The notes below the pieces were generated by a model that did no database searches, had not been told where the DNA came from, and saw only the letters and a list, made by a program, of their open reading frames with translations. Below, piece by piece: positions 12,801 through 21,800 of a stretch of DNA of 64,000 nucleotides. Each line of letters opens with the position of its first letter. Within the stretch, counting starts at the first letter, position 1. The position numbers and the translations under genes are program-made. Origin of the DNA: Patella vulgata (taxonomy: Eukaryota; Mollusca; Gastropoda; Patellidae); contig NC_065879.2 in the NCBI RefSeq assembly GCF_932274485.2, positions 20,448,591 to 20,512,590 of the forward strand, read 5' to 3'.

Positions 12801-15800
12801 GTTACTAATTACATATTCTTATAGATGATAGTTACTAATTACAGATTTTGATAGGAGGCATTTACTTATTACCGAGTTTGGTAAACGATATTTAATATTT
12901 ACAGAGTTTTATAGACAATAGTTTATAATTTACAGACACCGGGGATAAGTACTAATTACAGAATCTGACGATAGTTACTAATTACAGAGTATGACGATAG
13001 TTAATAATTACAGAGTCTGACGATAGTTACTAATTACCTAGTCTGATAGATGTTAATTACTGATGGGCTACGTTTAACGCTAACTTTTGTTTACAGCATT
13101 TGGTTATTTGTTTACTAACTGAGGAGAGGGTAACGATTAACCAGTACATTTAATAGAGAGATATTATAGATTTATTACTAATATAATATTTAAATGGCCA
13201 CAAAATGTTAATTATAAGGCAACGGGTCAATTTTTAATATGAATAACAGGAATTTGTTGATTGTAACTTTGTTTTTCCGTTGGTTTATAGTACCGTCTTG
13301 TAATTGATATGTAATTGATAACTATGCAGTAAATATCTGTTTGTGTTGCGTTTGTTTTGATTGATATCGTGTTTGTCATCAATTTCAGATTACTAGATTT
13401 ACAAGTTATGGGAACTTACACTCTATATAAGCGTGGGGATCAAGAGGTAGGGCACAGTCTTTCACTCCCTAACATTGAAGAATACAATTAAAACCCCTCC
13501 AACTGTTTTGAATTCAGATGTATTCAAACATAGTTGTATATATTATAGATTTAGATCAAGGCGTATCAATGTGATGTTGGCTGTAATGAATGGCGTGTAT
13601 GTGGTGTATTAACACGTGGTTATGTTGATCGTAATGCATGGTGTGAATGTGGTGTATTAACACGTGGTTATGGGATCTTAATGCATGGTGTATGTGCTGT
13701 ATTAACACGTGGTTATGTTGATCGTAATGCATGGTGTGTATTGGTCTATATATTAACACGTGGTTATGTTGACCGTAATGCATAACGTGTATGTATATAT
13801 ATGTTATGTTGACGGTATGCCGTGTATGTGTATATATTAACACGTTGTTTTAATTATATTTTAGATTCAGATCCAGACGTATCAATGTGATGCTGATCTT
13901 AGTGCATGGTGTGTATGTGGTGTAGCTATACGTGCTGGTCGAGATGTTTATCTCATGAACAAATGTGGACTGGAATTCCATGACCTCAGATACTCATACT
14001 GTGAAGAGACTTCCAGTGATGTGCTCAAAGTTGAAAAATTTGAAACCTTGTATCAGGTATTTGTATATTTCCATCGAATATTTTATATTAACAAGCCAAC
14101 AGTGAGGCTGGTGTTCCCAGCCGGAATCCCAAAATGAATATAAAGAGAGGGAGAGGGGGGAAGAAATGAGGTTTAATGTCCGCTCGACACAAACTAGGTC
14201 ATTTCGGGACTAACATATGGTTCAATTTTATTTCAATAATTCGCTTGCGCGTAGGGGCATTTAGCAGTGACAGGAAACGGAGCACCCGGAGGTTGGACAG
14301 GCGACCCTACTCCTTGTCACGTACATCAGGTGAATCGAAACCACGCCAGTTGACTCAATGACAAATCTTATGATACAACGTGCATGTGCTAACCATTCGG
14401 TCATCCAACTCCTAAAAATGAATAGATGGCACATATTAATTAATTGGACAGGCGAATTTAGTGATTGGATTTTGGACCTAGCCTCGATCATCGTTACTGA
14501 AGTCGGTACGGTAAAAACATAGTCTCGATTATCTACTTTTTGATTTAATCATCAATGAGCGTTAAGGAGCAAATCGGGTTCTAATCCAGTAAATATCGCA
14601 GGCTAGCTATGACATCTAGAGTTGATTATGATCTGGATTAGTTAATTAATGTCTAATTAATAATTCAGATAACATTTCAGACCCAAAGAAAGACCTGCAA
14701 TTGGCAGATTAAGCTCTTGCATAATGTATGTTTAATTAGAACCAAAGTTATCGTTTCCCAAAGTATCAACTAAGCAAAGTGCTTATCTGATTTTTATCTG
14801 TGCTTAGCCTGAGCAGAAAATGTTCATCTTCGACCTCCATCATTGCATTCACCTAATAAACACCTGCACCAACTTTAAAATGCTACCTTAAAGGCTAAAT
14901 ACCACTCTTGTTGTAACTGAATAATATATCCCAATCTTTATTCTGATCAACAAATTGTACCATTTTACAATATTCCAATTAATTGGTGATATAAATTTCA
15001 TCTTAACACACCTGATTTAAAAAATTCTAAAAATTCAACTAAATGATTTGAAAAGCCTAACGTAAACCATTTCAAATGTGACTTGGATTTTAAAATATTT
15101 TCGAACCCTCTGGACAAGTAAAACAGACAGGGCCCAGACAAAACCCTCCCCGTCACGTACAATCTTGACATCAAAACCACGCCACTTGACTCAACGACAG
15201 ACCTTATGATCTAACAAAATACAACATAAACACAGGCGCAGGTATACTGGTGGTATGACGATGTAAGGTAGATGGATTATAACATATTATTTCAAAGATA
15301 AACACTTGTTTCAAATTTGCATCAACGGGGATATTGAAGAAGGACTTGCTCCATGTAGTCTTTTAAGTGATAAGAAATTATTGCAAAATTTTTTCAGCAT
15401 AAAAAATAAAAAAACCCAAAATATTAGCATTAGTAAATTTGTTAAGATACACAAAACATGATAGACTGTTTGAGAAAATATCCGAACGGGTATCGCCCCA
15501 TTTAAAATTGTAAACCCTCTTGCCTGACCGTGGGTATTCATTTTACATCATATACGACTCGTTGAGAAAATATCCAAAACAATTTGTACTATATCGGGGG
15601 TTGGGTATCGTCTCATTAGACCCCATCTCCTCCCTGCCCAGCATCTGTATCCACCACTGTACCTGTTAGCCTAATTGATTTCTCTATAATTGCAGGTATA
15701 TCTACCCACCGGTACACGAGTCAAGGTGTTTATGAGACCAGATAATATGAACGTATTTATTTATCCTTCTGTCATGGATATTGGTGTATCACGTGGTTTG

Positions 15801-18800
15801 TGTGGTAATTTGTCTGGTAACTCTAAAGATGATCTCATTCTTAGAAATGGAGTCCAATCTGTGGAAACAGTCTCGCGTGCCAGATTTGAACCCGCTCCTG
15901 CTTTCTTCAACTCATGGAGGTATGTCATACCTTGTTATTAAATATTCAATGATTTTGTCGAAAATGGAGTTTAACGTCCTACTATTTTGCACCATCTGGG
16001 ATAATGAAGACGGGAAATTTTCCCTGCACGACAATTGAATTCCAATTGTCAAGTTTTTTTTAGCGTGAACTACAAAGTGTCCACGGGACCAGGGTTATTT
16101 GTGTCATCCGAACGATTATACACGTTTCTGTAGCGCTATAGAAGACAGTTTATTATTATTATTCGAGGTCGCGGTGGCTCAGTGAGTGAGACACTGGCTC
16201 GTTATCCAGGATGTCTCGGATTCGTTCCCGGAATAGGTCGAGAAAATTCCACAGGTGCAGGACGGAGGGCAAGGAGAGTATCTAGCCGTTCGGATGGGCC
16301 AAAACCGAGGTCCACTGCACACTGTGGTGTGCAGGTAAAAGACCCCTTGACCGCTGGAATTCGAAATTAGAGCAAACTTTAGAGCCACTGTCCCAGCAAA
16401 ATACCCCTCATTCAAAGTACACTTTATGGCATATGCACATCTCATTAGCCCAGCAGACAGAACAGAAAGTGGGGGGGAGGACGTTAAATCCTATTTCATT
16501 TCATATTATTATTATTATTATTATTTTGAATGTGTCTTGAGGTGAAAGTTGATTATTATTGTTATTATTTATATTATTATTATTATCTTTATATTTATAT
16601 TCAGTGTGGCTTCAGGTGATAGTTTATAATTATTATTACTATTTCAGTGTGTTTTCAGGTGATAGTTTATCATTATTATTACTATGTCAGTGTGTCTTCA
16701 GGTGATAGTTTATCATTATTATTACTATTTCAGTACATCTACGGATGATAGTTTATTATTATTATTACTATTTTAGCGTCTCAGCAGGTGACAGTTTATT
16801 CGCAGAGAACTATGGCAGTCTGACTGGTTACACGGGAGGAGCGTTCGCCTATAATCCCGACTCTTACCAATGTCAACCACTAACTACCCCCGTGACAGGA
16901 CAAACTGGTCCTGTCAGTAGTACAGCTTGTAATCTATTCTCTAACGTTAACCGGGTTGTCAGGGACGAACTGTATATTCCCGTCGAGAAAAGGAATTGCG
17001 GGTCTGGTGGTAGTGCGCGAAAAAAGAGATCGGCACCAATTTATACTGGCGAGGAGAATAGTGAAAAGATAACGTTGTCCAGGCGTAAACGGGTAAGTTT
17101 TGTACTTTGAGAAGACTCAAGTTTTGTCAGCCTCGGATCCAAGAATATCCAAGCGTGTTTGTGTGGTATTATTTTGATTGTTCTTAAATTGGCGGAGGTT
17201 GAGGCTTTTTTAATAGGCATCGCCCCCAAAAGCAACACGGAATGAAAATGAAATGAAATGGGGTTTAAGGTCCCACTGTTATGCTCCTACTGGACTTATG
17301 AAGACGGACATTCGCCATGTAGTGTGCTAGGATGGAAATATTGCCCGTGCAACGACGCTACTGCCTACTTTTATTTCGAATTCCAACTGTCACGGGTTCT
17401 TTTAGGTGCACACCAATGTGCACACGGGACCCCGGCTTTTCGTCCCATGCGAACGACTTTAAGTTGTCCTTTCCCATGCCCTCTGCCCTGCACCAATGTC
17501 AAGGGCGAACCACGCAAGGAAATCCCGCTGAATTTTCTCGACCAACCCCGGGACCGAACACGGAGCCTACATGTTCGTGAGCCAATGTCTTACTCGCCGA
17601 GCCACCGCGGCTCCCTACAGACAGAACCATGTGTTTTACTTATTATTGTTTTCTTCTTCTTCCTGCAGAATGTGGAGTGGAAGAATGGCTGGACACTCGA
17701 ATCTACTGAGAAATATTGTAATGAGCTGTTTAATACGTCGTCTATGGTGTCCCTATGTAAAGATCTTTCATTGGTTGATGTATATAGTGCTAAGGTTGCA
17801 TGTATCATGGATATTCAGGTATTAGCACATCCGTTCTAATTATAACCATACCGACAATATATTCACTGTGTATACAACATTACACTAACCATAAAGCCGA
17901 TATATCTATCTCTCGACATGATTATAATTCAATCGCCGTGGATTTTAAAGACAGGGTGGTGTTGGGTTCACAGACAGTATACGTCAGAACAGTTTAACTT
18001 TCTATGGCCTACACTATATGAAGATCTGACAAGTTGTACTCGGAGATCGTGTCAGTGGTCGTACGAGCGGCTTTTGACCCTATGACTTCAGAAATTGATT
18101 AATCAATCAGCGTTGGCGTTTACCCACAGATCGGTGCATGACACGCCATGAAGTCGCCGTAACAGACTGTTTCATTGGCTTATCCCTCATTTTAACCAAA
18201 ACGCAGATAATATAACAACTCTTCCAGATCCTAGTGTAGTAAAGACAAGTAAAACGAAATTTTGAACTATAAAAATCAGATTGATTGATGGTCTACATGT
18301 ATCTTAGTCGACATATAAGTGATCATGAACATAAAAATGAATAAGCTGTGTCCATGCACATGCCATCGTTTACCTTCAAAGGACGGTCGATAATTTATTT
18401 GGAAGTAGTAAAGACAAACTATTCAAACACGTGTGTTGCTGTTGCTAAGATACAAACATTTATAGTTAATGTAAGCATGCGCAGTGGGCACGTACAGCTG
18501 GAGCCCGGATCCATTCATTTGATTTTATTATTGTTTATTGTTTCCATATTTCTGAAGCAATGGATCGAGAAATCCCCGGCCATTGTTGGATTGACTTCTG
18601 ACACTTGGGCTTTTGCGGGAGCGTGTTAAACAGCAACATGACAGCCCTTAGTTTAATCTCGGGTCTTCCCTGAAACTTTGGACAATGTTTTAAGGTATTC
18701 AAACCGTGAAAGTATTGTTCGTCTCCAAACAGTATTGGTTACATTGTATCTGTTTTGATAGCCTCGTTTGTCACGCAATTAGTTTTTCTGCAATATTCTG

Positions 18801-21800
18801 CTATGCACTGGTTAATAGGCGTAAATTTCGTGAGGCATGACGTAACGTTATGTAAATATATTTGGTCCAATTTGGAACGCTGTTTAAAGCCTAATGAAAT
18901 TGTTGCGCAGTTAGCTTTTGGCTGTTAATCGGACTATTGACCAGTCATAATTTTGAACAGAAATTTGCTTCCATTACAGCAGTGTTAAGTGGGATTTGGT
19001 CTAATCATAGGAAACACTGCGAGGAGTATGATTGTTTGGGGTGTCTGTGTCTATTGTGTCCTGTCCTTTTATGTCAGTAGTTTCCAACCTCTTGTTGGTT
19101 GCGACCCTATTTCAGAAACCACCATCTGTTCTCGACCCCTTGAAGAACAAAGTCACCTTTTACTATGAAACATCATCATTATTTATAGATCCAAAGGTTG
19201 TAATGAGAGACTGAGGAAACAAATCGTAAGCGTGAGAGAGGAAAGACGATTGGCAGTGTGACATGAGGTGTAGAGATCAGAGATTTATATGCGTTTCATG
19301 AAAACACCATTTTTAAAAAAAACTTTCAGAATAGTCCACCACGACCCGACGAAAGGTGTTCTGAGATCCCAGGAATTATGCGTTGTGTGCCCAAACCCCC
19401 GCAATTACAATTACAATTACAATTATGGTTGGTTTATAATGGATGTAGTATATTTAGTATACGGTATTTGCATATGCTATTTTTGAAACTCTGATGGTAC
19501 CCTCTTACATGTTTTTCAGTTAACTGGCAACAACACGTTCTCTCTAGCTGCCATGAGCAGTATCAGAAGTCAGTGTGTCCATGAACTCAACTCTAATGAA
19601 ACGTTCTTTGTTCCTGCTATCCCGGGTCAACCACCTATTTATGACCTCATCTCTGCTGTCACGTGTCCAGGAGAATGTACTCAGCAAGGTTCCTGTATTG
19701 ATGGTAAATAACAAATACTTGAATAAGTTTGAAGACGGAAATATTTCAGTATGAATGTTGATGCCTTGTGTTGGTCAGTTTTGTTGTTAACAGTGATGCT
19801 TGTTTTAAAATAATATACGAGGTGTACGGGATAATGAAAAACACAACACAATTTGTACACACTTTTTGTCGACAGGTGTTCTCCTTATCGTTATCAAGAA
19901 GACAAAAAAGAAAATAATAAAGAAGGCAGGCATACCCCATATAGTGTGCTATCAACAGAATTTTGAGTTTTCTGCTTTGTCTTCATCGAATTCCCAATGT
20001 CATGGGTTCTTTTAAGTGCACGCCAGTGTGTTCACGCGACCTCGGGTCTTTCGTCCCATATAGACGATTTGGTGATCGTCCATGCCATCCTCTCTGTCCT
20101 GCACCGCTGACCAGGGGAACAACATCATTGGTGTTAATCTTGTGGTCGACACCAGGATCCAATCCGGTTTTTCCTGGTTAGTGAGCCAGTGCCTTACGCA
20201 CTGAGCTAGCGCGGTCCCGTTACTAATCAATATTCCTGTGCTGCGCCAGTCATTCGCTCATCCGTTATTGAAATAATTTGTATGATATTGCGCTATCATT
20301 GATCTATCAAAATATTATAACAGTCAGCTTACTCAGTCACGGTATCAGAAATGAAATGGGGTTTAACGTCCTACTGTTCTGCTCCGATGGGACTAAGGAA
20401 GACGGGCATACGCCATTCAGTGTGCTATGAGGGAAAATTTGTCTGGCCAGCGGTACTATGGCCTAGTCTTATATCGAATTCCAACTGCCAAAAGGGGATC
20501 TTTTAATGCACGCCAATATATATAAGTTCCCTCGGTTTTTCGCAGCATCCGAACTACTAGACAGCTGTCCTTGTCAAGCCCTCCGTCCTGCACCACTGAT
20601 AAGGGGAAACCACCCCGGAAAATCACGATGAAGGTATAAGGCAAAGTCGACTAACATAATCACAGTACCAGGAAAAGTCGGCTAATATAGTCATGGTATC
20701 ACTCAAAGTCGGCTAACACAGTCACGGTATCAAGTAAAGTCGGTAACACAGTCACGGTATCAAGCAAAGTCGGCTAACATAGTCACGGTATCAGACTTAA
20801 GTCCAGATATTTTTCGATGTGACGTCTCGCTATTTGTTTTCTCAAAACCACTTTTGTGAAGATCACATTATTTCAATTATGTAAATATTTTCCAGGTATT
20901 TGTGAGTGTTATGGAGGATTTGGTGGTGTTGACTGTTCGGTTGATATTCGTACCAAACCGCTACTGGTCAAACTCCACAATGGTGGCCATTGTGATTTAA
21001 AGGGAGACAATTGTACGGAAGTAACAGCTTTTGGTGAAACTTTTGTTCAAACACCCAAAACCAGTTGTAAAGCCACATATTTTGAGGTAAAGTATACTCA
21101 AATAAAACGAAATGGGGTTTAACGTCTTACTTGTATACGCCAACCGGGTTAATGAAGACCGGTGTGCGCTATGCAGTGGGCTACGACCTATTCCAACTGC
21201 CAGGGGTTCTTTTACGTGTATGCCACCGTGTAAACAGAACATAGGTTTGTTCTATCACCCGTAAGACTGGACGCTAATCCTTGACAGGCCCTCCATTCCA
21301 CAAAACTGATAATCCGAAGGAGGGAGAAAGAGCTAGAAATGGGGTTTAACGTCCACTCGACATAAACTAGGTCATTTCGGGACTAACATATGGTTTAATT
21401 TATTTCAATAATTCGCTTGTGCGTAGGTGTCTTTAGCAGTGGGAGGAAACCGGAGGACCCAGAGAAAACCCACGAGGTTGGACAGGCAACCCTACTCCTT
21501 GTCACGTACAACCGGGGATTAGAAACCACGCTAGTTGACTCAATGACAGGCCTTATGATACAGCACGCACGTGCTAACCATTCGAACATTCAACCCCCCA
21601 TAATCCGAATGAACCTGCTAAGCCAACACCGGGATCGTACCCGGACCCCCTGGTTAGTGAGCTAGCATCAGACTCACTGACCCACCCAAAATAAAACGGA
21701 ATACATAAGTCGAAAAATAAATGAAAGGTAATGTTTGTATAAATGAAACGAAATGTTTGTATAAATGAAACGAAATGTTTGTATAAATGAAACGAAATGT

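Noticed and set aside
13556-13843. Minus-strand frame rich in His/Tyr repeats
   Set aside because: It is the complement of the exon 15-derived minisatellite; repeats of a length divisible by three stay open by chance.
18348-18629. 93-residue frame in intron 18
   Set aside because: Sits within a large intron of gene 1 and partly in a dispersed repeat; no domain seen.
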